From positions 6,651,501-6,715,500 of the forward strand of contig NZ_JACHJC010000001.1 of NCBI RefSeq assembly GCF_014203425.1: a stretch of DNA of 64,000 nt, given 5' to 3'. Positions within the stretch are counted from its first letter, which is position 1; every line of letters starts with the position of its first letter. Below are positions 33,987-41,625 of this stretch, one piece after another. The notes beneath the pieces are model-generated. The model was not told the DNA's origin. It worked only from the letters and a program-made list of their open reading frames with translations, and made no database searches. Source of the stretch: Micromonospora echinospora (GTDB taxonomy: Bacteria > Actinomycetota > Actinomycetes > Mycobacteriales > Micromonosporaceae). Made by a program: the position numbers and the translations under genes.

Positions 33987-34678
33987 CTCGTATCCTCGAC
34001 GTCGCCCGGATGCACACCATCGCCTGGGTCAGCCAGTTGGCCTGGCCATGGGCCATCATGGCCATCTCGCTCGGCGTCAACCTGCTGATCTTCGCCTCGA
34101 TCGACGAGGCCTCGCCGGGCAAGAACACCACGGGCGGTCTGGCCAGTATCTACATCGTCTGCTCGATCGTCGCCGCCGCCTCGATCAGCCAGGCGTTCCC
34201 GTTCGCGCTCGGCATGAGCGTCACCCGGCGCACCTTCTACCTCGCCACGGTGCTCGTCAACGTGGTGCAGGCGGTCGTCTACGGCGTCCTGCTCTACCTG
34301 CTCAACCTGATCGAGGGCGCCACCGGCGGCTTCGGGATCCAGCTGCGGTTCTTCCGGATCCCGTACGTCGACGTCGACAACGGGCTGCTGCAGATCGCCG
34401 TCTACGCGGTGCCGTTCCTGTTCCTGAACTTCGTCTCCGTCTTCGTCGCCGTCTGGTACGTCCGGTTCGGCATGAACGGCCTGTTCGGGGCCGGCGCGGC
34501 CCTGATCCTGGTGACCGGCCTGCTCGTCGCGTTGATCACCTGGCAGGGATGGTTCGGTGACATCTGGCAGTGGCTGAGCAGCCAGCACCAGGTCAGCCTG
34601 CTGGTGGGGTGGCCCGCCCTGATCGCCGCGGTGGCCGCCCTCGGGGGGATGGCGGCCATCCGCCGGGCCAACGCCTGA
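33983..34678 (+). CDS. ABC transporter permease
   Basis: A 231-residue membrane protein with six hydrophobic segments (near residues 15-35, 50-75, 90-110, 135-160, 170-190 and 205-225), typical of ABC-2-like permeases. It contains no recognisable catalytic motif. It is the last gene of the regulator-ATPase-permease operon, with a four-base overlap to the ATPase. Confidence 0.88.
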   Translation: MTRILDVARMHTIAWVSQLAWPWAIMAISLGVNLLIFASIDEASPGKNTTGGLASIYIVCSIVAAASISQAFPFALGMSVTRRTFYLATVLVNVVQAVVYGVLLYLLNLIEGATGGFGIQLRFFRIPYVDVDNGLLQIAVYAVPFLFLNFVSVFVAVWYVRFGMNGLFGAGAALILVTGLLVALITWQGWFGDIWQWLSSQHQVSLLVGWPALIAAVAALGGMAAIRRANA

Positions 34679-34821
34679 CGGCGGGCACGGATGGTCGGCC
34701 GACGATCCGCGCGATGCGGGTCGTCGGCCGCCACCCGCAGCTCCCCGGTTCGGTCGCATCGACAGCTGTTGTCGGACCCGCTCGCTAGCATTGCCGCGAT
34801 CGCCGACGGGAGGGGTGCGCC

Positions 34822-35541
34822 GTGGACCAGAGTGACCTCACGACGTTCGTGGACAGGGACCTGCAAGGCGCGCGCTTCACCAGGTCGACGCTGGCCGGCG
34901 CGGTGATGCGCGGCGTCGACGTGCGCGGGCTCGACATCGACGCGCCGTGGCTCACCGACGGCGCGCTGCTGGTCAACGGTGTCGACGTCGTGCCGCTCGT
35001 CGAGGCCGAACTCAACCGGCGGTTCCCCGGGCGCGAGCTGAGGCATGCCGAGGATCCCGACGGCCTGCGCGCGGCGTGGGCGGCGCTCGAACGAGCCTGG
35101 GCGGCCGCGGTCGACCGGGTCGTGTCCATGCCCGACGGCGCCGCCGACATCTCGATCGACGGCGAGTGGTCGTTCGCGCAGACCCTGCGCCACCTCGCGT
35201 TCGCCACCGACGCCTGGCTCGGCAAGGCGATCCTGCGACTGCCGCAGCCCTTCCATCCGCTCGGGCAGCCACACGCCGAGTACGAGACGGACGGACTCGA
35301 CATGTCGATCTTCCCCGCGGCGCGTCCGAGTCTCGCCCAGGTGCTCGATCTGCGGGCCGAGCGGCAGGCCATGGTGCGGGAATTCCTCACGGGCGTCACT
35401 CCAGAGCTGCTCGCCGAGCCTCGACCGACAGCGTGGTCACCCGGACACGAGAAGCCGGTCCTGCACTGCCTCCACGTCATCTTCGACGAGGAGTGGGAAC
35501 ACCTCCGCTTCGCAGTGCGCGACCTGGACGCGCAGGAGTAG
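34822..35541 (+). CDS. DinB-like protein with short pentapeptide-like N-terminus
   Basis: A 239-residue protein. Residues 1-45 (LQGARFTRSTLAGAVMRGVD) have the A(D/N)LxG-like rhythm of pentapeptide repeats, though short. The rest is a four-helix DinB-type domain with possible metal-site His residues in LRHLAFATD and in the EEWEHLRF motif near the end. Actinobacterial DinB proteins are often mycothiol-dependent enzymes; that activity is possible but not shown. The GTG start follows GGGAGGGG. Confidence 0.78.
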   Translation: MDQSDLTTFVDRDLQGARFTRSTLAGAVMRGVDVRGLDIDAPWLTDGALLVNGVDVVPLVEAELNRRFPGRELRHAEDPDGLRAAWAALERAWAAAVDRVVSMPDGAADISIDGEWSFAQTLRHLAFATDAWLGKAILRLPQPFHPLGQPHAEYETDGLDMSIFPAARPSLAQVLDLRAERQAMVREFLTGVTPELLAEPRPTAWSPGHEKPVLHCLHVIFDEEWEHLRFAVRDLDAQE

Positions 35542-35547
35542 CGTCCG

Positions 35548-35997
35548 GTGTCCACGTGGACCGGCCTCGCATCGGAGGCCTCGTCGGACGGCTCTGGCAA
35601 GGCACGCATCGTCACCGGGTTGCTGTGCGACGGCGACCGGATACTCCTGTGCCACCGCTCTCCCCTGCGTCGTGTGCTGCCCGACGTCTGGGACCTGCCC
35701 GGCGGGCACGTCGAGCCCGGGGAACCGCCCCGTGTCGCACTTGCTCGTGAGCTCCGAGAGGAACTGGGCGTCGACGTGGCGGTGCCGTCGGGTCCGCCCG
35801 TGCACGAGGTTCACGCCGACACGTTCTCCATGCGGATCTGGCTGGTCGAAGCGTGGACGGGGTATCCGGCCAACCTCGCGCCGGAGGAACACGACGCCAT
35901 CGGCTGGTTCACCGAAGACGCGCTCGGAGCGCTACCGCTGGCTCATGCCAGCTACCCCGCCCTGTTCCGCAGGGTCCTTGCCGAGCGTCGCGCCTGA
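35548..35997 (+). CDS. NUDIX hydrolase
   Basis: A 149-residue NUDIX protein whose box GHVEPGEPPRVALAR-ELREELGV fits the consensus. VWDLPGGH precedes it, and the substrate is probably a nucleotide or nucleotide sugar. The start is GTG at 35548, 6 bases after the DinB-like gene; an alternative start is the GTC-adjacent region near codon 20 where homology begins. Co-transcription with the upstream gene is likely. Confidence 0.85.
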   Translation: MSTWTGLASEASSDGSGKARIVTGLLCDGDRILLCHRSPLRRVLPDVWDLPGGHVEPGEPPRVALARELREELGVDVAVPSGPPVHEVHADTFSMRIWLVEAWTGYPANLAPEEHDAIGWFTEDALGALPLAHASYPALFRRVLAERRA

Positions 35998-36115
35998 CCA
36001 CGACGGACACGTTTCTCGGCACGAGCGCGCGCAGGGGGAGCCTGCGGCTCGGTCGATCCCTCGCCGGGCTGGGACCAAGGCTGAAGCAGGCTACCGGCGG
36101 CCCGGGTGGCGGTGG

Positions 36116-36454
36116 TCAGCGACGTCGCAGCCAGTCCGGCGTCGGCGGCGACGAGACCCGGATCGGTCCGCGGCGGTCGCGGACGTACGTCGCGTAGTCC
36201 GCGACATGACGGCGGCGGCTCAGGTAGTGCGGGTAGTGGTCGAAATGCCACCGGCACTCCTCGATGAACCCGGTGTGGTCGTCGAGTCCGAGGCGGGCAC
36301 AGGTGCGAGCGAACTCGTCCAGACCGTCCAGCATCTCGGCGCACTGTGCGGGTGTAGCGCCGTCGGTGCCCCACAGCACCCCGGCCGGAAGCTCGTGCAC
36401 CGCGTGTTCGAGCCACCGGCGGTCATGCCGGTAACGGTCCTGGTCAGCGCTCAC
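36116..36454 (-). CDS. Hypothetical protein
   Basis: A 112-residue acidic/aromatic protein with many His and Trp residues (DRYRHDRRWLEHAVHEL; CRWHFDHYPHYL). The GTG start overlaps the end of the upstream membrane-protein gene by 11 bases. No family recognised and no membrane segment. It lies in the accessory run that begins near 36 kb. Confidence 0.6.
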   Translation of the reverse strand: MSADQDRYRHDRRWLEHAVHELPAGVLWGTDGATPAQCAEMLDGLDEFARTCARLGLDDHTGFIEECRWHFDHYPHYLSRRRHVADYATYVRDRRGPIRVSSPPTPDWLRRR

Positions 36455-36725
36455 GTCGCGCCTCGCGCCACAACTCGTGGCCGCGCATCAGCCAGCCGAC
36501 CCAGAACACCGCGAACATGATCAGGAAGCACGCGAACAGCACCACGGCGAGCACCGCCGCGATCGGCTGGAACCGCCCTGCGTCGCCGTTCCATCCGCTC
36601 GCCGCAAGGGTCCCGAGGCCACCACAGACGATCATGGAGATGAGCAGGCCCGGCCGGTCAACCGGGTGGGGCTCACGGGGCAGACGCACATCGGCTCCTC
36701 GGTCGATGAGACACGAGACGTCCAC
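36444..36725 (-). CDS. Small membrane protein
   Basis: A 93-residue protein with two hydrophobic segments (about residues 27-45 and 55-80) and a charged tail (HELWREARRER). It overlaps the next minus-strand gene, suggesting coupling. No family recognised. Confidence 0.6.
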   Translation of the reverse strand: MDVSCLIDRGADVRLPREPHPVDRPGLLISMIVCGGLGTLAASGWNGDAGRFQPIAAVLAVVLFACFLIMFAVFWVGWLMRGHELWREARRER

Positions 36726-36773
36726 ACACGGCCGCCTCCGACGGCCTGCATCGTCGCAGTGCCAGCCAAGAGA

Positions 36774-37025
36774 TCAAAGACCCGGAATCCGGCGTACGGG
36801 AGCCCGACCGCTCGGACCGATCGCCGGCCTGGCCGAACCCTCTCGCTGCCACTGCGCCGCCCGGTCGTCCCGCTCCCGCTCCCAGCGCTCCTGACCCCGC
36901 TCGCGTTCCAGCTCCCATCGCCGGTCTTCGCGACGCGTCGTCAGGACCTGAGCCGAGATGGCGGCCCCGAGAGTGCCGACAACGCCGAGCGCGGCGACGA
37001 GAGGCACTGGCCAGATCTGGTTCAT
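36774..37025 (-). CDS. Small membrane-anchored coiled-coil protein
   Basis: An 83-residue protein with one N-terminal transmembrane helix (PVPLVAALGVVGTLGAAISA), followed by a highly charged Arg/Glu-rich helix (RREDRRWELERERGQERW region). Proteins with this anchor plus charged-rod layout recur in actinobacterial accessory regions; function unknown. The ribosome site is weak. Confidence 0.5.
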   Translation of the reverse strand: MNQIWPVPLVAALGVVGTLGAAISAQVLTTRREDRRWELERERGQERWERERDDRAAQWQREGSARPAIGPSGRAPVRRIPGL

Positions 37026-37096
37026 GGTGGCAGTGTCCAGCCCTGATGCAACGAGACCCGCACCCGACCCGCGGCTGCGAACCGGAGGTGACGCGC

Positions 37097-37627
37097 GTGG
37101 ATACCGGCCGGCTGGTGACCTGGCGGGAGGATCTGCGGAAGGCGGTCGCTTCCGCGGTGCTCGACTTCGAGCACCGCTACGGGTACCCGCCTGGCGAGAA
37201 CGCCGTCAGTGAGCCCGCGACGACCTCAGCCGCGCTGATCGCCGCCGCCCGTCCCACCGTCCCCGCTGTCCTTGCCGGCCTGTACGCGGTGGTGGACGCC
37301 GTCGACCTGGCCGACATCGACAACGGGTTCTTCCTGCACAGCGCCTCCCACATGGTCCACGTCCACGAGGCACGGGACCTCTGGCGCGTACGTGGCCGCC
37401 ACGACGCCGACGTCGTCGTGTTCGCCAGCGACGGCGGCGGCACACAGTACGCGCTGGCGACTCCGGACGGGTCGCCCGTCTACCGGCTCCCTCCCGACCT
37501 CGTCCTCGACGGCATCTACACCTCGGAGGACCCGCGCTTCGACGTGGCGGCCCCGGACCTGGCCACCTTCCTCGACCGCTTGCTCCAGGACGTGAAGACG
37601 TTCGCTGCGTCGAGCACGTGTCGGTAG
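37097..37627 (+). CDS. SMI1/KNR4 (SUKH)-like protein
   Basis: A 176-residue protein. The stretch VVVFASDGGGTQYALATPDG followed by YRLPPDLVLDG and a helical end (FLDRLLQDVKTFA) is the SUKH-superfamily pattern. GTG start with GGAGGT 7 bases upstream. SUKH proteins often act as immunity proteins to secreted nuclease toxins; no cognate toxin is visible here. The next gene starts 9 bases later. Confidence 0.68.
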   Translation: MDTGRLVTWREDLRKAVASAVLDFEHRYGYPPGENAVSEPATTSAALIAAARPTVPAVLAGLYAVVDAVDLADIDNGFFLHSASHMVHVHEARDLWRVRGRHDADVVVFASDGGGTQYALATPDGSPVYRLPPDLVLDGIYTSEDPRFDVAAPDLATFLDRLLQDVKTFAASSTCR

Positions 37628-37630
37628 CCT
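37625..37630 (+). promoter_or_regulatory. -10 element for the gene at 37637
   Basis: TAGCCT (its TAG is also the stop codon of the SUKH-like gene) lies 6 bases before the GTG at 37637, fitting a leaderless start. Confidence 0.4.
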
Positions 37631-37636
37631 CGCGCA

Positions 37637-38176
37637 GTGACATCTGCTGATCGGGAAGGCTGGTCGTTCGCCACCGCACGGGTACCCGCCGAGTTCGGCG
37701 CTGCGATCCACCCGCTCACACCCGTTGTGCAGCACGCCTGGAACGGCGAGGAAACCCTGTGCGGCCTCATCGAGGATCAGATCGAGTTGTATCGGCACCT
37801 CTTCGACGGCGAAAACGACTCGGCCTGCCCGACCTGCCGGCAGCAGGCCGCCGCCGCCCCGACCCGGCCTTGCGCACAGGAACGCCTGCACGACCGGGTC
37901 CTGGCGACTGCGGCGGGGCCGATGCGCGAGGAGCTGCTCGCCGCTCTGCGCCGAGGCGCCCGGATCAAGCTATGGATCAACGGCCCCGCCGCCAGCCTGG
38001 CCAGGCACTACGCCCGGCTGGACCAGATCGTCGAAGGCGACCCCGCGATGGTCGCGGCACTTGGCGTCAACGGATCGATCGGGCTTGCCCGGGTCGAGCA
38101 CGGACCGTGGCAGTTCATCGTCGTCCTGCCCGACCATGGGGCATCCCGGATCGCTCGCGCAACGGCCGACCGGTAG
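37637..38176 (+). CDS. Hypothetical protein with possible zinc-binding Cys cluster
   Basis: A 179-residue protein. The segment HAWNGEETLCG, followed ~25 residues later by CPTC, gives a His/Cys-Cys-Cys set that could bind zinc. The C-terminal half is mixed alpha/beta without a recognisable motif. No family recognised. Probably leaderless. Confidence 0.6.
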   Translation: MTSADREGWSFATARVPAEFGAAIHPLTPVVQHAWNGEETLCGLIEDQIELYRHLFDGENDSACPTCRQQAAAAPTRPCAQERLHDRVLATAAGPMREELLAALRRGARIKLWINGPAASLARHYARLDQIVEGDPAMVAALGVNGSIGLARVEHGPWQFIVVLPDHGASRIARATADR

Positions 38177-38193
38177 GCGCCCGCCTCCACCAC

Positions 38194-38219
38194 CGGGCCG
38201 TACTCAACGTTGAAGCGGG
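38194..38219. repeat. Possible third, degenerate attachment-site copy
   Basis: CGGGCCGTACTCAACGTTGA and the following AGCGGG resemble the ychF-derived direct repeat (CGGGCCGGATTCAGACGTTG, then AAGCGGAACT), with one missing base and three or four substitutions. It covers the 3' end of the HAD-like gene in the same orientation as the true sites cover ychF. Confidence 0.35.
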
Positions 38220-38722
38220 CTGCTGTCACCAACTCCGCTCGCGCCTGTCAAGTCCTCAGCCCAAAGAAGCACCCGGAGGACTGCGGCTTGAGTCAGCCCC
38301 TCTGCCGGATCGACATCGACCAACAGCGTCGGTGCCTTGCGGCCCTCGGCCCAGGCATGCGCCTCCGGCGTCAACGCATCGTCGATCCACACCGCAGGTC
38401 GTGAGCCGACATAGCTGGCGATGGCAGGCACCTTCTCCCGTGGCTCGAACGGGATCGGAGGAAAGCCGATCACGGGTAGCTGTGGAAGCTGTAGCACCGG
38501 CGCGAGAAGTTGGTTCGCCTCGGCACCCCACCCGGTTGCCCAAGCCATCTCGAACCGGTCACCCAGTTCCCGAAGCCAGGCCACGTGAGCGCGGCACAGT
38601 CGTACCGGCTCCTCGTCAGGGAAGAAGTCGAACTCCTCGTAGCCAGGTGGACACCGGTCGGCCCCGAACGGGTTCAGAACCCCGTCGACGTCCAGCAGGA
38701 GAAGAGGCAGACCGCGTGACAT
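38204..38722 (-). CDS. HAD-like domain protein
   Basis: A 172-residue protein beginning LPLLLLDVDGVLNPFG, with the DxDGV motif of haloacid-dehalogenase-like phosphatases. TGWGAEANQLLAPVL and AVWIDDALTPEAHAW supply the later HAD motifs. Probably a small phosphatase; substrate unknown. The ATG at 38722 is used. Its last codons (CCGCTTCAACGT-TGA) coincide with a degenerate copy of the island attachment repeat. Confidence 0.72.
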   Translation of the reverse strand: MSRGLPLLLLDVDGVLNPFGADRCPPGYEEFDFFPDEEPVRLCRAHVAWLRELGDRFEMAWATGWGAEANQLLAPVLQLPQLPVIGFPPIPFEPREKVPAIASYVGSRPAVWIDDALTPEAHAWAEGRKAPTLLVDVDPAEGLTQAAVLRVLLWAEDLTGASGVGDSSPLQR

Positions 38723-38766
38723 GGCTGCCACGATACGGATCCGGAGCACACGTCGACTCGTCCGTC

Positions 38767-38839
38767 GGTGTGCCCCAGAGCGAGAGGCCGACGTACTGAC
38801 CTGCGGAGCCGGGCCGGATTCAGACGTTGAAGCGGAACT
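38767..38839 (+). repeat. Left attachment repeat with integrase tail remnant
   Basis: A gap-free 73-base alignment to 43620-43692 with 11 mismatches. The last 30 bases (38810-38839) are identical in both and equal the 3' end of ychF. The first part reads, in the plus frame, GVPQSERPTY-stop, which parallels the integrase ending GVPQGEASTS-stop at the right copy. So this is attL of the island plus the leftover 3' end of a second integrase. Confidence 0.8.
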
Positions 38840-38858
38840 TAGAGCCGCACTCCCACCG

Positions 38859-38874
38859 CCAGCGTGAACGCTGG
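38859..38874. repeat. Short inverted repeat at the left end of the island
   Basis: CCAGCGT-GA-ACGCTGG, a perfect 7-bp palindrome 20 bases inside attL. It could be an arm-type binding site or a small hairpin. Confidence 0.35.
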
Positions 38875-39002
38875 TCGGCACCTGCTCACACGGCGTATCT
38901 GGCTGCCATCGTTGGTGGTCGGTTCACGACGTTTGACGCTGTCTTGTGCCCCCTGTGTGCCCCACCGGCCGGTGAGTTCCCCCCGCTTTGATGGAGCGGT
39001 GG

Positions 39003-39248
39003 TTACCTGCTGCCGGCTGGTGCAGGGGTGGCGATAGGTGGCTCGGCTGGCTCGGTTCGGTGGCTGTGCCAGGCGGTCTCGTACTCGTTTGGGCTGAGGT
39101 AGCCCAGTTCCTTCTGGATGCGGCGGGTGTTGTACCAGCCGTCGATGTAGGCGAAGATCGCGTTCTCGGCCTCGTCACGGGTCCGCCATGAGGTGCGGTA
39201 GACGAGTTCGATCTTCAACGTCGACCAGAAGTTCTCCATCAGCGCGTT
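39003..39248 (-). pseudogene. IS3 transposase OrfB, severed C-terminal part
   Basis: Codons NALMENFWSTLKIELV through to the SPNEYETAW end of an IS3-type integrase core. It holds the third catalytic residue (Glu in MENFW), while the two Asp residues are in the other piece at 40570-41250. Separation is due to the IS110 insertion, so neither part can be active. Confidence 0.88.
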
Positions 39249-39262
39249 GACGCTCCTATAGC

Positions 39263-39268
39263 TGTCAA
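39263..39268 (-). promoter_or_regulatory. Consensus -35 box in the IS110 right end
   Basis: TTGACA on the transposase strand, overlapping the transposase stop, 13 bases from the IS end. When the ends join in a circle it would lie 17 bases from GAGACT in the left end, forming the junction promoter known for IS110 elements. Confidence 0.55.
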
Positions 39269-40335
39269 GTGGCGATGGTGGTCGTGCGGAGAGGGCGGAG
39301 CAGGGCCCAGATCTCGCGGGCGAGGAGTCGTTTCAGGCAGCGGATGATCTCAGCTTTGGTCTTGCCGTCTGCGGTGCGGCGGGCGACGTAGGCGCGGGTG
39401 GGTTCGTGGTGTTGCATGCGGACGATGACGGCGCGGTAGAGGGCGGCGTTGGCTTGGCGGTGACCGCCGCGGTTGAGTCTGTGCCGGTTGGTCATGCCGG
39501 AGGAGGCGGGGATCGGTGCGACGCCGCAGAGCCTCGCCCAGGCGGGTTCTGAGCGGACCCGGTCGATGTTGTCGCCGGCGACGATGAGCATCTCGGCGGC
39601 GGTGTCGGCGCCGACGCCGAACGCGGCGACCAACTGCGGCACGAGCTGGCCGGTGAGCTCGACGAGTATCGCTTCGTGGGTTTTGATCTCGTCGTTGAGC
39701 TGTTGCCAGCGGCGGGCGATCGAGCGCAGGGTGTGTTTCGTTGCGGCGAGCACGGTGGTGACCGGACCGGGGCGCAGGCCGGCGCACCGTTCGATCAGGG
39801 CCATCTTCGACAAGGGCTGCAGAGGTTCACGTAGCTCGGGGCTGGCGGTGACCAGCACTGCCTTGAGGGTGATCATCGCGGCGGTGCGGGCCTTGACCGC
39901 GACGTCTTTGGCGACCTTGATCTGGCGGATCATCTCCACGATGCCGTCGTTGGTCTTCGGGACGCTGGTGGAGTTACCGGCCAGCACCGAGCGAGCGGCG
40001 TTCTCGGCGTCGAGGGTGTCGCTCTTGCCGCGTAGCCGACGGTCGCGGCGGTCGGTGCGCAGGACCTCGATGACTCCGAGGCCCCGTCGTCGGACAGCGG
40101 AGGTCAGTCCGGCGCCGTAGGAGCCGGTGCCCTCGATCGCGAAGATCAGCCTCTTCGCCTCGAAGCCGGCCGCCCAGTCGAGCAGCTGTTCATAGCCGCC
40201 TCGGTCGGCGGGGAATGAGCGGGCGTCGAGGCGGCCGCCGATGTCGTCCAGGGCGACGGCGACGTGGACGTGCTTGTGGGTGTCGACGCCGATGACGACT
40301 CGACGTCGACGCGGGTCGGGGCTCATGCTTGACAT
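39265..40335 (-). CDS. IS110 family transposase (DEDD recombinase)
   Basis: A 356-residue RuvC-like DEDD plus serine-domain recombinase. The N-terminus VVIGVDTHKHVHVAVALDD carries the first Asp, and the C-terminal transposase_20 domain contains GVAPIPASSGMTNRHRLNRG with the catalytic Ser in SSGM. Length is normal and the frame is intact, so it may be active. The upstream ATG at 40335 or the one three codons later could be the start. It is expected to work with an RNA from the 5' noncoding end. Confidence 0.93.
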   Translation of the reverse strand: MSSMSPDPRRRRVVIGVDTHKHVHVAVALDDIGGRLDARSFPADRGGYEQLLDWAAGFEAKRLIFAIEGTGSYGAGLTSAVRRRGLGVIEVLRTDRRDRRLRGKSDTLDAENAARSVLAGNSTSVPKTNDGIVEMIRQIKVAKDVAVKARTAAMITLKAVLVTASPELREPLQPLSKMALIERCAGLRPGPVTTVLAATKHTLRSIARRWQQLNDEIKTHEAILVELTGQLVPQLVAAFGVGADTAAEMLIVAGDNIDRVRSEPAWARLCGVAPIPASSGMTNRHRLNRGGHRQANAALYRAVIVRMQHHEPTRAYVARRTADGKTKAEIIRCLKRLLAREIWALLRPLRTTTIAT

Positions 40336-40569
40336 CGCGGGCTCCAGCTCAGACCAGGGCGACAGGGGTTCGTGACGCTGGCCGGCCGGGTGGACGGGAC
40401 TGTGACGGGACCTGCTGCGATCAGGCTCCTATGAGGTCACTGCCCGCCCGGCCAGCACCACTGGTGCTGCACCGCCAGGCAGACGACAGATCAACAGCAA
40501 GGACACCCGAACTGCGGGGTCAGTCGTAAGCAAGAGTCAGGCCGCCTGACGGCGCCTCAAAGTCTCACA
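40336..40569 (-). ncRNA. Candidate IS110 bridge RNA region
   Basis: The 234-base noncoding left end, on the transposase strand, folds into several stems: CGCC-GTCA-GGCG; CAGCACCA-G-TGGTGCTG; and GTGACCT paired with AGGT/GTCAC around a ~20-base loop. The first internal loop has an 8-base match, CAGTCGTA in plus sense (40521-40528), to the insertion flank (40568-40575). The GTGAC-stem loop has GCTCCTAT (40425-40432), also found in the right end (39252-39259). These are the target-guide and donor-guide features expected of a bridge RNA. Confidence 0.6.
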
Positions 40570-41250
40570 GTCGTAGGAGTCGCCGACGGATCCCATCAAG
40601 GGCAGGATCCCGTTGTCCTGTAAGCGTTCCGCGAAGCGAAACGACGTGTAGTTCGACCCGCGATCTGAGTGGTGGATCAACTGGCCGTCGCGGACGTCGC
40701 GCGACCAGATGCCGTATTCGAGGGCGGCGAGGATCAGGTCGGTGTCGCAGCGGTCGGAGGTCTTCCACCCAACGATCCGGCGGGAGAACGCATCGCGGAC
40801 CGCAGCCAACCAGAACACGCCCTCACCGCAGGGGATGCGGGTGGCGTCGGCGACCCAGAGCCGGTTCGGCCCGTCGGCGGTGAACTGCCGGTTGACCAGA
40901 TCCGGCGCCGGCGTGTGCCGGGGATCCTGGCGCGTGGAGCCGCCGCGCCAGCCTCGACGCAGAAACGCCCCCTGCCAGCCCTGCTGCGCCATCAACCGCT
41001 CGACCCGCTTACGGCCCACGCGGATGCCGTCACGGCGTAGCTGCCGGTGGACCCGGTCCGCGCCGTAGGTGCGCCCCGATGTCTCCCAGATCTCGTGGAT
41101 GTTGGAGACCAGACCCAGGTCGACCACGTCGCGGTCGCAGGGCTGCTCGACCTGCTTCACCCACGCGTAGTAGGTCGAGGCGCCGATGTTCAGGACCCGT
41201 AGCAGGAGCGCGACCGCGAACTGGTCACGGTGTTCGTGGATGAACCTCAT
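40537..41250 (-). pseudogene. IS3 transposase OrfB, N-terminal part
   Basis: HTH_21 region (YGADRVHRQLRRDGIRVGRKRVERLM broken here as YGADRVHRQLRRDGI and VGRKRVERLM) and the integrase core with both Asp residues (WVADATRI; HHSDRGSNY). After GDSYD the reading frame runs into IS110 sequence and stops at 40537. The ATG overlaps the orfA stop by four bases. Confidence 0.88.
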
Positions 41251-41558
41251 GACCGTCGCCGGGTCGGGTCGAGCTCCGCCGCGAAATACGCGCTCGCGGC
41301 CTTCAGGATCTCGTTCGCCCGCCGCAACTCGGCGACCTCCCTGCGCAGCCGGCGGTTCTCCTCCGCCATCTCGCTGGTCGGCCGGTCGTGACGCTCGTCG
41401 GCGTCGGCCTCGGCTTGGCGGATCCAGTTCCGCAACGCCTCGTGATGCACACCAAGCTGCTCGGCCAGGCGCCGGATCACCGGCTTCGGATCCGACTCGC
41501 GGTACAAACGCACAGCGCGCTGACGTAGCTCATCGGGGTACTTCTTCGGTGCTGCCAC
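41247..41558 (-). CDS. IS3 family transposase OrfA
   Basis: A 103-residue helix-turn-helix protein: PKKYPDELRQRAVRLYRES and KPVIRRLAEQLGVHHEALRN, followed by a leucine-zipper-like helix (EENRRLRREVAELRRANEIL). The GTG start at 41558 has GGAGGAAG 9 bases upstream. It is intact, but its partner OrfB is broken, so the element cannot transpose by itself. Confidence 0.88.
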   Translation of the reverse strand: MAAPKKYPDELRQRAVRLYRESDPKPVIRRLAEQLGVHHEALRNWIRQAEADADERHDRPTSEMAEENRRLRREVAELRRANEILKAASAYFAAELDPTRRRS

Positions 41559-41625
41559 GGACAACTTCCTCCCCACGGCCATCAGACCATGATCAAGAAG
41601 CTCCATGAAAGCAGGGGTAGCTCAT

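Larger units (their letters stand above)
39250..40569 (-). mobile_element. IS110 family element inserted in IS3 orfB
   Basis: Boundaries are fixed by the interrupted codons: ...GACTCCTACGAC on one side and AACGCGCTGATGG on the other, with one C shared. The element is ~1.32 kb, has no terminal inverted repeats or target duplication, and has a short 3' end and a 234-base 5' noncoding end, all typical of the IS110 group. Confidence 0.85.
38981..41617 (-). mobile_element. IS3 family element interrupted by an IS110 element
   Basis: Imperfect terminal inverted repeats CCCCGCTTTGATGGAGC (38981-38997) and GCTCCATGAAAGCAGGGG (41600-41617) bound overlapping orfA/orfB genes. Removing the inserted IS110 (39250-40569) leaves ~1.32 kb, a normal IS3 length. 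A target duplication was not visible. Confidence 0.82.

Noticed and set aside
38936..38966. A further integrase tail (GTGCCCCCTGTGTGCCCC) just left of the IS3 end
   Set aside because: It resembles the Cys/Pro-rich ends of such integrases but is too short and lacks the adjoining attachment sequence, so it was not called.
39473..40120. Plus-strand frame antisense to the IS110 transposase
   Set aside because: No ribosome site or recognisable domain; the transposase frame is intact on the other strand.
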